Shown here piece after piece: positions 8,100 to 16,470 of a stretch of 64,000 nt of DNA (positions are counted from its first letter, which is position 1; the number at the start of each line of letters is the position of its first letter). Source of the stretch: Candidatus Pelagibacter sp. (GTDB lineage: Bacteria > Pseudomonadota > Alphaproteobacteria > Pelagibacterales > Pelagibacteraceae); NCBI GenBank assembly GCA_028103285.1, contig JAOHNF010000001.1, positions 1 to 64,000 on the forward strand, given 5' to 3'. Below the pieces are notes generated by a model. That model did not search any database. It was not told where the DNA came from and saw only the letters and a list, made by a program, of their open reading frames with translations. The translations under genes were made by a program, and so were the position numbers.

Positions 8100-9524
8100 C
8101 TACGCAGATGAGTAATGTTTTTCTAATTCTTCAACGTATGCGTTAATCTCATCTAAAATTATTAATTTGTCGGGTTCCCCCTTTTTTTCAAATTTTGCTC
8201 TCAAAGTATCAATCTCTGAATAGGTTCTTGGTATAGTGTTCCATTTTTCACTATTTGTACTTAAAAGTTTTTTTGCAGTATCTTTGTGAATTAAATCATA
8301 ATCTGATTTACTTAATACTTCAGGTTTTTCCATATATAATAGTTTTTTTCCAAAATATTGAAGTCTTTCATCTTTAAATTTTGAAATTACTTGAAGCTTT
8401 TTATCCCAGTCTGTTGAGTGAAATTCGGGCATAATATTGTTATCCTCTGGTGTTGTAAACTTAGCGTAAATACTTTCCTCATTATACAAATCTTCTTGTG
8501 ATTTACTTTGTTCTTTTTCTTCTGCTTCAGAGCGTTTAATAGACTCAATTTTTTCTGCAAAATCTTTATTTTCTTTTATTATTTTAGCCCTCGCTTCTAA
8601 TTTTGCTGTTCCTATTAATTTATATTCATCAAATTTATCACCATAAGAAGGATTCATAATAACAGGATGTTTGTTGTGCCTCACAGTTCTAATGAATTTA
8701 GGTTGCTTTTTCATTGTAGCCTCTAATTCATTTATTGGCATTTTCAAATAAGGCTCTGGGTCATGTTTAAGGTCAAAACATAAAGGCCACTGGTATTGTG
8801 GATGCTGACAGATAAAGGTTTGTACGTAAGGTCTGCTGCGTCCATAAAAATACTCATTTGTACAAAAAAGCAATTCTTTTTTGATCAATTCTAATGATTG
8901 CGTTTTATCCATTGTGAGCATGCTTGCCTTCCAAACGGTTGGCGCTTTTTTTGAAATTAATTTTGCAACTCCAATAGTTGCAAGCACATCTCCTATTGCG
9001 GAGTGAGCAGCATCTCCATGTTGAATTCCATTCATTGGTGCTAGTTGGTCTAATTTATAAACTGCGTTACCTTTTTCATTAATTGGATTCTTTAAAGTTT
9101 TTGGATAGTAAAGATTTGCTGCACGAGCAAGGCTAAGAATGTCACCTCTTGTATTTCCTTTTGTGCTGGTGATATAAGGATATTCTAATGTTTGAAAAAG
9201 GGTGCACCTTAAAAATTCTTCATCAAATTCTATACTGTTAAATCCAATGTACGTTGCTTTTCCCCAACGTTTCAAAGTTTCAACAAATTGTCTTATCATT
9301 TCGTAATGAGATAGATTTGATTCCTTAAGCATTTTTGGTGTGGATTTATTTACGATCAAAGCCATGGCTTCAGGAATAATTCCTGGACTTAATCTACATC
9401 TTGCATCAAAACGGTCTAACTCGTCTAAGTTATCATTTGTTAAAACAGCGCCAATCTGAATTATTTGGCCCCAGTATTTATTGGATGAGCTGGTCTCGAA
9501 ATCATAAAAGACATAATTGGACAT
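8100..9524 (-). CDS. sbcB: Exodeoxyribonuclease I
   Basis: This 474-residue protein is almost exactly the E. coli ExoI length (475). It digests single-stranded DNA 3' to 5' in recombination and mismatch repair. The DEDD exonuclease motifs are visible: FYDFETS near the N-terminus, an internal NSIEFDEEFL, and HSAIGDVLATIGVAKL. The central region matches the ExoI SH3-like part, and the C-terminus is helical. It lies 7 bases downstream of rmuC on the same strand, forming a DNA-repair pair. Confidence 0.93.
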   Translation of the reverse strand: MSNYVFYDFETSSSNKYWGQIIQIGAVLTNDNLDELDRFDARCRLSPGIIPEAMALIVNKSTPKMLKESNLSHYEMIRQFVETLKRWGKATYIGFNSIEFDEEFLRCTLFQTLEYPYITSTKGNTRGDILSLARAANLYYPKTLKNPINEKGNAVYKLDQLAPMNGIQHGDAAHSAIGDVLATIGVAKLISKKAPTVWKASMLTMDKTQSLELIKKELLFCTNEYFYGRSRPYVQTFICQHPQYQWPLCFDLKHDPEPYLKMPINELEATMKKQPKFIRTVRHNKHPVIMNPSYGDKFDEYKLIGTAKLEARAKIIKENKDFAEKIESIKRSEAEEKEQSKSQEDLYNEESIYAKFTTPEDNNIMPEFHSTDWDKKLQVISKFKDERLQYFGKKLLYMEKPEVLSKSDYDLIHKDTAKKLLSTNSEKWNTIPRTYSEIDTLRAKFEKKGEPDKLIILDEINAYVEELEKHYSSA

Positions 9525-9531
9525 AATAAAT

Positions 9532-10563
9532 TTATTTAATAATTTTTATTTTTTCTGAATTTTCTTCTAAATTTTCTTTCACTTGTTGAGGGTCTTTTAT
9601 ATTTGAAAGCGTATTTATTATTGATCTAGCGTCTCTACCAAATCCATCGGTAGCCGTCATAGCTTGTTCTAATTTTTTTCTTAAATCTTTAATTCCATCA
9701 AAATGTTTATCGAATCTAGAACTGATACTTCTTAAATCACTATAAATTTGCGTTGCATGTTTTTGGACTTTTAAAGTTTGAAAACCGAGATGATAAGATT
9801 GCAATAATGCTGACAAAGTATTTGGTCCTGAAATTGTTACTTTATATTTTGTTCTTAGTTCTTGTAATAATAATTCTTTAGTTTTTGGATCTCTATAACT
9901 TGATAACTCAGCAAATAATCCCTCTGTAGGAACATATACAATTGCAAAATCTGTACTTTTAGGTGGCGCTATATATTTTAAATTTACTGACTTTGCTTTT
10001 AATCTAAACGCTGCTGCCAAATCTTTTCTTGCTTCTGCTTGAGCTTCCTTATCATTAGCATTATACGCATCATCAATTGCTTTATACTTTTCTACAGGCC
10101 AATGACTATCAATTGGCAGCATAACATCTTGAAGTTTAATGGCGAATTCTACTGTCTCAGAAGTTTCCTCTGGCTTCATTTTAACGTTAGCTATAAATTG
10201 TGATGCTGGCAATAAATCTTTTAACAGTGAACCAAGTCCAAACTCGGCTAGGGTACCGTAAGTTTTTACTCCACTTAAAATTTTGCTAAAATTATCTTGG
10301 CTTTTGTTTAGCTCACCTACTTGTTGATTAAAAACCCCTACTTTTTCATCTACTTTTGTTAGAGCGCCTGACATATCTTTAGCTATCTCTTTGCTCATCG
10401 AACCAAATGACTGGCTAAAAGAATGTTTTAATGAGCTAACTTCGTCTTTAAATAGCAGGCTGCTGTCGATTTGTTCTAGTTGTTTACGCTTAAACAAAAG
10501 AATAACTGCAACCAAATTAGCTATTAGTAGACATATAACTAAGGCAATAAGTATCGAATCCAT
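9532..10563 (-). CDS. rmuC: DNA recombination protein RmuC
   Basis: This 343-residue protein has a single N-terminal membrane anchor (about residues 4-24), a coiled-coil stretch and the RmuC nuclease-like domain. Recognisable blocks are LLPASQFIANVKMKP, LPIDSHWPVEKY, APPKSTDFAIVYVPTEGL and the SGPNTLSALLQSYHLGFQTLKVQKHA block around residue 250. RmuC limits DNA inversions, and its exact activity is poorly defined. The length is shorter than E. coli RmuC (475) but normal for alphaproteobacteria. It is next to sbcB. Confidence 0.93.
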   Translation of the reverse strand: MDSILIALVICLLIANLVAVILLFKRKQLEQIDSSLLFKDEVSSLKHSFSQSFGSMSKEIAKDMSGALTKVDEKVGVFNQQVGELNKSQDNFSKILSGVKTYGTLAEFGLGSLLKDLLPASQFIANVKMKPEETSETVEFAIKLQDVMLPIDSHWPVEKYKAIDDAYNANDKEAQAEARKDLAAAFRLKAKSVNLKYIAPPKSTDFAIVYVPTEGLFAELSSYRDPKTKELLLQELRTKYKVTISGPNTLSALLQSYHLGFQTLKVQKHATQIYSDLRSISSRFDKHFDGIKDLRKKLEQAMTATDGFGRDARSIINTLSNIKDPQQVKENLEENSEKIKIIK

Positions 10564-10608
10564 AAATTATTATATATCATTTACGGTATTAATTCTAAAT
10601 GATTGGTT

Positions 10609-11922
10609 TTATGACTTATTTTCTTGATTTGATAAGTCAGCACCCGTGTCAGGGTCAAGTTCAATTCCTAGCGGAGTAATATCTTTTGGTAATGGAGTGA
10701 AAGAACTATCTGGATTTTCCTCATATTCACTTCGCGTTATTCGATAGATGCCGAAGATAACCATTAGAGTTAAAAACAAAATAATGTAAACAAAAAACCC
10801 ATTAGCTCCAAGTAATTGCATTGTTACTGAACACAATATTGGTCCAAATATTGCCCCCACTCCAAAAATTATGTTTAAGCCAGATCCTGCAGCTACGAAT
10901 TTATCTTTTGTAATATTATCGTTTACGTAGGCAAGAATAATAGGGAAAAAAGTAAGTGTCATGCCTGCCATTAAGGTTATACTTAAAAACAATTTTGTTT
11001 TTTCTAATGTAGTAGAGAAATAATTAAACTTAGTGAGATTCTGTGTAAAGGCATTAGAAAATGATGTACCTGAAAATAGTATTGCTAATAAACAAAAAAT
11101 AATCGCAAGTATTCCGCTGGCAATGACGACTTTTCTACGGTCCATTCTGTCAGAGATATAGCCAATCGGCCATTGAAAAATAGCTCCTGCAGCTACTATC
11201 AGAGTAAGAAGTATAGAAATTTCATAAATAGTTAAATTCATATTAGCCGCATACACTGAAGCAAGAGTTAAAACAGCAGAGTAAATAAATCCAGTACATA
11301 ACATAGCAAAACTACCGAAAGGAGAGATGCGATAGAGTTCTTTTATACTCATTGAAGCTGTCTTTTTAAATTTTGGAGGTTTTTTTTTAGCTAAAAGAAT
11401 AGGTATCAAGGCAATTGAAAATAAAACTGAAATTAAAATAAAAGGCTCATATCTAGTAGGGCTGCTTACGTTTAGTAATAAATTGCCAGCAGCAAAAGCA
11501 ACATAAGTAATAATCATATATAATGATAAAATTTGCCCTCGATTTCTGTTAGTTGCTCTATCATTTAACCAGCTTTCCGTGACGATGAAGATGGCTATCA
11601 TTGAAAATCCAGTTAAAAATCTTCCAAAAATCCAAATGGAAGGATTAACAAAGGTTACATGTATTAAAGCACTTAATGAAGCTAAGCTAGCAAAAGCTGA
11701 AAACGTTCTGATATGCCCAACACTATTAATAAGTTTTGGACAATAAAATGCTCCAACGAAATAACCCAAAAAATATCCTGAAAAGAGTGCACCGACTGCA
11801 AGATAATTAAATTCCTCTATTACCGCTCTAACTCCAAGAAGGTTTCCCTGAAATCCATGTGCTGTTGCTAAGATAGCAAAACCGGTGAAGAGAGCCCAGT
11901 TATTTTTTAAAGTTTTATACAT
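10609..11922 (-). CDS. MFS transporter (YcaD-like)
   Basis: This 437-residue inner-membrane protein has about 12 predicted transmembrane helices. MFS signatures are present: a degenerate motif-A-like segment after TM2 (CPKLINSVGHIRT), FGRFLTGFS in TM4, the TESWLND loop typical of the YcaD subgroup, and GYISDRMDRRKV between the halves. The charged tail (about 35 residues) is cytoplasmic. The substrate cannot be told from sequence. Upstream on its strand an AAGGGG element sits about 5 bases before the ATG, after a pair of TTAATTAAG repeats that end the preceding gene. Confidence 0.85.
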   Translation of the reverse strand: MYKTLKNNWALFTGFAILATAHGFQGNLLGVRAVIEEFNYLAVGALFSGYFLGYFVGAFYCPKLINSVGHIRTFSAFASLASLSALIHVTFVNPSIWIFGRFLTGFSMIAIFIVTESWLNDRATNRNRGQILSLYMIITYVAFAAGNLLLNVSSPTRYEPFILISVLFSIALIPILLAKKKPPKFKKTASMSIKELYRISPFGSFAMLCTGFIYSAVLTLASVYAANMNLTIYEISILLTLIVAAGAIFQWPIGYISDRMDRRKVVIASGILAIIFCLLAILFSGTSFSNAFTQNLTKFNYFSTTLEKTKLFLSITLMAGMTLTFFPIILAYVNDNITKDKFVAAGSGLNIIFGVGAIFGPILCSVTMQLLGANGFFVYIILFLTLMVIFGIYRITRSEYEENPDSSFTPLPKDITPLGIELDPDTGADLSNQENKS

Positions 11923-11934
11923 TCGGCCCCTTAA

Positions 11935-12900
11935 TTAAGTATTAATTAAGTTTTTTTTGTGACCAATTATTTTTTTTGCAACTTTTGTTTTTTTTATCCA
12001 TTGTACGGGTATACCTTTAAGGCCTTTTAAAGCTGAAAAGTAAGCTCCAACAAAATTGGCTCTAGAACAATTACACCCTCCAGCTTTTATTGTTTTGATT
12101 ACGGCTGACTTATAGCTAGTGGTTGTAATAATTGCATGAATTGAACCCATAAATGTACCTGGGTAACTACAGGCCTTACCAAACTTTTTTACAACTTTGA
12201 TGTGATTATGTTTTTTTAACCTTAGAATCTTTTTAATGTTTAAAATTACTTCCTTAAAATATCTTTTTTTTCCATATTTTTTAACAAAGGTTTGAATGGG
12301 ATTTTTATCTCCTTTATTTGCTAAATCAATAAGTTTTAATTTAGCAAGAGCATAGGTCTCATTTATTTTTGAATTAGCTACACTTTTTATAATTCTTTTT
12401 AATTCCTTTTCAGAATTACTATAAAGGTAATATGGTAATGCCGCACAATAACCATCTGACTCGTTTACTTTCGTACCTCCTGTTACTATTTTTTTAGCTT
12501 TTAAATTTCTTATGGTCTCTAAAATGTTTTGATGAATCCAGGGTCCATTCATAGGCTTTTTCCACTTAATCTTTTTATATTTCTTACGAAGTTTTAAATT
12601 TCTCCAATAAGCAGAGCCCGGGCCAAAGTTTTTTATAATATTTTTTTTAAAGTTTTTAAGAATTTCTGACTTCTTCTTAGTGGAAACTAAAGTTTTAAAC
12701 ATAACTTGCCCTACATCATTATAGCCTGACACATTGCCTGTTTTAATGGAGTAAAAAGGACTTTGATTTTTTTTTAAAAAAACTATTTCTTTTTTTCCTT
12801 TAATATATTTTTTTAATTTTTTGGGATCATATACCCAGTGCAAAGGCCTTGCTGCTGCATCAGCAACAGTAGCGCCTAAAAAAATATGTAAATTATCCAT
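11935..12900 (-). CDS. ADP-ribosylglycohydrolase family protein (J1-crystallin type)
   Basis: This is a 321-residue all-helical protein. The N-terminal block ADAAARPLHWVYD marks the J1-crystallin/SelJ-like branch of the ADP-ribosylglycohydrolase superfamily. Metal-site motifs are altered: the C-terminal GGDTDTxA of DraG/ARH enzymes reads GGCNCSRANFVGA. The basic residue content is very high. I chose the ATG at 12900 because it overlaps the rlmN stop by 8 bases and starts at the conserved helix; a longer frame would intrude 50 bases into rlmN. The substrate is unknown, and hydrolase activity is uncertain with these replacements. Confidence 0.75.
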   Translation of the reverse strand: MDNLHIFLGATVADAAARPLHWVYDPKKLKKYIKGKKEIVFLKKNQSPFYSIKTGNVSGYNDVGQVMFKTLVSTKKKSEILKNFKKNIIKNFGPGSAYWRNLKLRKKYKKIKWKKPMNGPWIHQNILETIRNLKAKKIVTGGTKVNESDGYCAALPYYLYSNSEKELKRIIKSVANSKINETYALAKLKLIDLANKGDKNPIQTFVKKYGKKRYFKEVILNIKKILRLKKHNHIKVVKKFGKACSYPGTFMGSIHAIITTTSYKSAVIKTIKAGGCNCSRANFVGAYFSALKGLKGIPVQWIKKTKVAKKIIGHKKNLINT

Positions 12901-13984
12901 TACCCACTGCTTTCTTGTTTGCAAGTGAACCGCAAGAAGCATTTATATCTCGCCCTCGACTTCTTCTAAATAAAGAAAGAAAACCATTATCTTGTATAAT
13001 TTTTGAAAACTTATCTATTTTTTCTTGCGATGCAGGTTTAAAATCTTTATTCGCAAGTGGGTTAAATTCAATTAAATTTAATTTGGATGGAATTTTTTTC
13101 ATTATCTTAATAAGTTCTTTTGCGTGTTCATCGGTCATATTCTCCTCGAGACAAATCCACTCAATAAAAATAGGTAGTTTAGTTTGATCATAATATTTTT
13201 TTAGCTGTGGAATTAAAGAATCAATAGAATACTTTTCGTTAATTGGCATAATTTTTGATCTGTGTTTAGGAATAGAACTATGTAAACTCCAAGCTAAGTA
13301 AACGTCTAATTCTTTAGCTGCCCATTCAATTGCGTTTATATTATCTTTTTTAGTGCTTACACCTACGGTACTTATAGTAATTCGAGTTCGACCATATTCT
13401 AAGCCATCTTTATTTTTAAAATTATCTATAGCAACTTTAACGTTATCTAAATTTAAAAATGGAGAGCCTTCTCCCATCAATACTTGATTAGTAATTTTTT
13501 TCTGTGTAGACCAGTCATCAATATAATCCTTACATAAAATAATCTGAGAAGTAATCTCTCCAGGGGTTAAATTTCTAACTAATTTTTTTGAGATTTGTGC
13601 TGTTGCACAGAACTCGCATGATAAATAACAACCTACCGAAACAGAAAGACAAATAGTATATCTGCTTTGAGTTTTATCTGGAATTAAAACTGTTTCAACA
13701 TTTCGTTTATCTTTTAGCTCTAAAAGGAATTTAATCGTTCCATCTTTAGATTTTTGAACGTCTATAATTTTTGGTTTATCTAAACTGACAAGACTTTTAA
13801 TCTTTTCTCTGAGCTCTAATCCAAAAGTTGTAAGTTCGTTTAAGCTTTTAATATTTTTTTTATATACAGCATTAAACATTTGCTGTGCACGCATCTTTGC
13901 TTTGTTGCTATCAATTTCTACTTTTTCAATTAAGAAATTTTTTAATTGATCAAAATTTAGATCAAAGAAGTTTTGTTTTTCCAT
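12893..13984 (-). CDS. rlmN: 23S rRNA (adenine2503-C2)-methyltransferase / tRNA A37 methyltransferase
   Basis: This 363-residue radical-SAM enzyme methylates A2503 of 23S rRNA and A37 of some tRNAs. The [4Fe-4S]-binding CxxxCxxC is Cys119, Cys123 and Cys126 (GCYLSCEFCATAQ). The resolving Cys351 lies in the C-terminal DINASCGSL segment. MGEGSPFLNL corresponds to the GMGEPLxN block, with GEGSP instead of GEP. It is followed on the same strand by the overlapping ADP-ribosylglycohydrolase homologue. Confidence 0.94.
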   Translation of the reverse strand: MEKQNFFDLNFDQLKNFLIEKVEIDSNKAKMRAQQMFNAVYKKNIKSLNELTTFGLELREKIKSLVSLDKPKIIDVQKSKDGTIKFLLELKDKRNVETVLIPDKTQSRYTICLSVSVGCYLSCEFCATAQISKKLVRNLTPGEITSQIILCKDYIDDWSTQKKITNQVLMGEGSPFLNLDNVKVAIDNFKNKDGLEYGRTRITISTVGVSTKKDNINAIEWAAKELDVYLAWSLHSSIPKHRSKIMPINEKYSIDSLIPQLKKYYDQTKLPIFIEWICLEENMTDEHAKELIKIMKKIPSKLNLIEFNPLANKDFKPASQEKIDKFSKIIQDNGFLSLFRRSRGRDINASCGSLANKKAVGNG

Positions 13985-14008
13985 TTAATGATGACACTAT
14001 ATACTTGA

Positions 14009-14032
14009 GCGGACTTATAAAAGCCCGCTCTA
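14009..14032. promoter_or_regulatory. GC-rich hairpin between two minus-strand genes
   Basis: GAGCGGAC and GCCCGCTC form an 8-bp stem (one wobble on the minus-strand transcript) around an 8-base loop. It stands out in very AT-rich surroundings. It lies 9 bases past the stop of the 64-residue ORF and 25 bases before the rlmN start codon. No T-run follows directly on the minus strand, so it may be a weak terminator, an RNA processing site, or a leader structure for rlmN. Confidence 0.6.
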
Positions 14033-14040
14033 TAGAAATT

Positions 14041-14235
14041 TTAAAGCTTTTTTTTCTCTACTTTGTTATGACCGAGAACTTTACCTTTGTTGACTCCTTC
14101 AGATATTCTAATACCTGATGTGCCATTACCATTAACATCTACGGCTTTTTTACTTTTACTTAACTGCATTGAGAGTTTCTGCTCAGCTTTTAAAGTGGCA
14201 GAATTTTTATACAGTTTGCTAAATCTATTATCCAT
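14041..14235 (-). CDS. Hypothetical small basic protein (64 aa)
   Basis: This is a 64-residue soluble, lysine-rich protein with a glycine/asparagine turn segment (VDVNGNGTSGIRISEG) and no membrane segment. I do not recognise a family. It is supported by one of the best Shine-Dalgarno sequences in the window, AAGGAG 5 bases before the ATG, which is rare here. Its start overlaps the stop of the 34-residue ORF at 14228-14332. Its 3' end is followed by the GC-rich hairpin before rlmN. Confidence 0.6.
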   Translation of the reverse strand: MDNRFSKLYKNSATLKAEQKLSMQLSKSKKAVDVNGNGTSGIRISEGVNKGKVLGHNKVEKKKL

Positions 14236-14332
14236 AGCAACTCCTTTTGTTTTCTACCGACTTTGCAACCTCTATAGGTTCAGCATGTCGAATGCTGTCA
14301 CTTATTAAAGAAGAATTATCCTCTTTTTCCAT
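14228..14332 (-). CDS. Possible micro-ORF (34 aa) overlapping the next gene's start
   Basis: ATG at 14332 opens a 34-codon frame (MEKEDNSSLISDSIRHAEP...) whose TAA lies inside the ATGGATAA start region of the 64-residue gene. The overlap geometry is typical of translational coupling. The peptide is hydrophilic with no recognisable domain. No Shine-Dalgarno precedes it, so it may be a leader ORF or a chance frame. Confidence 0.35.
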   Translation of the reverse strand: MEKEDNSSLISDSIRHAEPIEVAKSVENKRSCYG

Positions 14333-14379
14333 GTGATATGGAATTGAATATAACTTTAATATAAGTAATAAATTTGTCA

Positions 14380-14535
14380 ATGAATAATAAAACCTTAGGA
14401 GTAGTTATAATCGTATTTGGAGGTCTTGTTTTATATAGTGAACAGGAATATGCTTGGATTGTTTCAGCCGTATCTATTGGAATTGGTAGTGGTATTTTTT
14501 TCTGGAAAGATAAGACAAATAATATAGATACATAG
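14380..14535 (+). CDS. Small membrane protein (51 aa)
   Basis: ATG at 14380 begins a 51-residue protein with two short hydrophobic segments: GVVIIVFGGLVLY (about 7-19) and WIVSAVSIGIGSGIFFW (about 26-42). They are separated by a polar SEQEYA turn, with a charged tail. It ends 3 bases before the quinone-reductase gene at 14539, which suggests co-transcription. I do not recognise a family. The opposite strand carries a longer but low-complexity frame that I regard as a shadow. Confidence 0.6.
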   Translation: MNNKTLGVVIIVFGGLVLYSEQEYAWIVSAVSIGIGSGIFFWKDKTNNIDT

Positions 14536-14538
14536 TCT

Positions 14539-15123
14539 ATGCCAAAAAAAATCTTCATCGTCTTCGGTCACAATAATTATAAGTCAGGTTCAAGTTTTAA
14601 CGCAGCAGTTAGAGACACTTTTATTGAAGAGGCAAAAAAAAATAGTCACAAGATAGATCTTTTAAATATCTATGAGGATAAGCGATTGAAATTTTGGGAT
14701 GGTGGCAAACCTGATGAACAAATTTTAGATTATAGAAAAAGATTAGAACAAGCAGATGTTATGTTGATAATGAGTCCTTGTCACAACTACATAATGAATT
14801 CTGCAACAGAAAATTTTATAGCCAATATTTTTACTCCACCTTGGAGTTTTAGTTATCGAAAAATTATTGGTAACTGGGGTTACCCTGTACCTAATGTATT
14901 AAAAAATAAAACTGCAATTATAAGCATGACTTATGGAGGGCCAAGTTTTTTTGTATCTGCAATCATTCAACAAATTCCAAGACGAATAAAAAAAATGGTA
15001 TTTAATGGACTGTGTGGAATGAAAGTTAAATACTTACGTTTCTATGAAGTCTTGCCTGGTATGACAAAACAAATCTTCGAAAAACATATGGAAAAAGTAA
15101 GAATTCTAGCACAACAATTGTAA
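14539..15123 (+). CDS. NAD(P)H-dependent oxidoreductase, flavodoxin-like fold
   Basis: This 194-residue protein resembles the Flavodoxin_2/MdaB-KefF group of FMN or FAD quinone reductases. The first strand and loop (IFIVFGHNNYKSGSSFNAAV) form the phosphate-binding region, though NN replaces the more usual HP. LIMSPCHNYIMNSATENFI and TAIISMTYGGP match the flavin isoalloxazine loops. It probably reduces quinones or similar acceptors in the cytosol. It follows the 51-residue membrane protein at 3 bases and precedes another membrane protein. Confidence 0.75.
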   Translation: MPKKIFIVFGHNNYKSGSSFNAAVRDTFIEEAKKNSHKIDLLNIYEDKRLKFWDGGKPDEQILDYRKRLEQADVMLIMSPCHNYIMNSATENFIANIFTPPWSFSYRKIIGNWGYPVPNVLKNKTAIISMTYGGPSFFVSAIIQQIPRRIKKMVFNGLCGMKVKYLRFYEVLPGMTKQIFEKHMEKVRILAQQL

Positions 15124-15160
15124 CAATTTACTTTTTAAATTATAAGTTTATAAAAAGATT

Positions 15161-15610
15161 ATGTTAAATAAATTAAAAAATTTTGCAATTGAGTCAGCCA
15201 ATATCATGTTTGATGATTCTAAAAATGATATTAGAAGTTTGCCAAAAACGGTAAGGTTACAAATCTTAATTGTACTTTCATTTGTTTGGTCAACGGTATT
15301 TAGTTTGTATGTCTTTAGTTTAACTTCTTTTGTATACGGTTGGGCCTCGATGGTCTTAGCCCACCTAGGTTTAATTTTTGCAACCTATATTACTTTTAAA
15401 TTTTTTCACAAAGCTAGAAAAGAACAAAAAAGTGTTTTTGTTGAAGGTAACTATAATCCTGCAAAAATTTTTTCTGTTTTATTCATAGTATTTTTTATTT
15501 TTATTTTTACCAAGGGAATTGACGTTTTAACAAGAACAAATTCTTATGAAACTCCGTATTCTGGACCTGATACAACTACAGAAGAGAGAATTAAAAAATT
15601 TGTAAAATAG
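15161..15610 (+). CDS. Hypothetical membrane protein (149 aa)
   Basis: Three hydrophobic helices are visible, at about residues 33-53, 58-80 and 105-122, with a positively charged segment (KFFHKARKEQKS) between the second and third. The final 25 residues are polar and rich in threonine and glutamate (DTTTEERIKK). No domain is recognised. It lies in a plus-strand run with the quinone reductase and the fumarylacetoacetase-family gene, all with gaps under 40 bases. Confidence 0.7.
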   Translation: MLNKLKNFAIESANIMFDDSKNDIRSLPKTVRLQILIVLSFVWSTVFSLYVFSLTSFVYGWASMVLAHLGLIFATYITFKFFHKARKEQKSVFVEGNYNPAKIFSVLFIVFFIFIFTKGIDVLTRTNSYETPYSGPDTTTEERIKKFVK

Positions 15611-15634
15611 ATAATTCTTATCTAAAATTAATTA

Positions 15635-16468
15635 ATGAAATTACTAAGAATTGGTGAACCGAATAAAGAAATAGTAGCTGTATTAGATAATGATAAAAAA
15701 CTAAGAGATTTGTCTGACTATATTAAAGATTTAAATCCAAAAACTTTGAATGAAAATACTTTAAAAAAATTACAGGAAATAGATTTATCTAAACTTAAAG
15801 AAATCGACAATAAGCAAAGAATAGGAAGCTGTATATCAAATCCTATAGATTTTTTGGCTATCGGTTTGAATTATAAGGCACACGCTGAAGGAACTAATTC
15901 AAAACTACCCACCGAACCTATACTCTTTAACAAAAGCTCTGGATGTATCCAAGGTCCAAATGACTCAATTGTAAAACCTAAAGCTGCAAACAAAATGGAT
16001 TATGAAGTTGAAGTAGCTTTAGTTATTGGCAAAGAAGGTAATAATATTCCTATTGAGAAAGCGCAAGATCATGTGTTTGGTTATTGTATCGTAAACGATA
16101 TTTCAGAACGTTCTTGGCAAAAGGAAAGAGGTGGTCAATGGGTTAAAGGTAAGTCAATTGCTGGTCCATGTGGGCCCTATCTTGTAACCAAAAACGAAAT
16201 TAAAGATATTAATAATATAAATCTTTCATTAGATGTAAATGGAGAAAGAAGACAAAATGGTAACACAAAGAGAATGATATTTAGTTTTGATTTTTTAATA
16301 TCACACATCAGCCAATTTATGACTTTATATCCAGGTACCATCATCACAACGGGCACTCCAGCAGGAACTGCGATGGAAATGTCTGCGCCTAAGTTTTTAC
16401 AAAATGGTGATAAACTAAGTTTAAAAGTTGATTTTTTAGGTGAGCAAAATCAATTAATTACGGAGTAA
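15635..16468 (+). CDS. Fumarylacetoacetate hydrolase family protein
   Basis: This 277-residue protein has an N-terminal cap (about 1-65) and a FAH catalytic domain. Metal and substrate motifs are clear: AIGLNYKAHAEG, DYEVEVALVIGKEG, GYCIVNDISERSWQ and the C-terminal TTGTPAGTAM. The architecture matches ureidoglycolate lyase and 2-hydroxyhepta-2,4-diene-1,7-dioate isomerase-type enzymes, which cleave or isomerise beta-keto acids using Mg2+. The exact substrate is undetermined; oxaloacetate tautomerase or acylpyruvase activity is also possible. It is convergent with the DEAD-box gene, with a 2-base gap. Confidence 0.85.
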   Translation: MKLLRIGEPNKEIVAVLDNDKKLRDLSDYIKDLNPKTLNENTLKKLQEIDLSKLKEIDNKQRIGSCISNPIDFLAIGLNYKAHAEGTNSKLPTEPILFNKSSGCIQGPNDSIVKPKAANKMDYEVEVALVIGKEGNNIPIEKAQDHVFGYCIVNDISERSWQKERGGQWVKGKSIAGPCGPYLVTKNEIKDINNINLSLDVNGERRQNGNTKRMIFSFDFLISHISQFMTLYPGTIITTGTPAGTAMEMSAPKFLQNGDKLSLKVDFLGEQNQLITE

Positions 16469-16470
16469 AA

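Noticed and set aside
14316..14558. An 80-codon minus-strand frame opposite the 51-residue membrane protein.
   Set aside because: Its composition is unconvincing and it would overlap the start of the quinone-reductase gene; the plus-strand frame has better spacing and a clear two-helix pattern.
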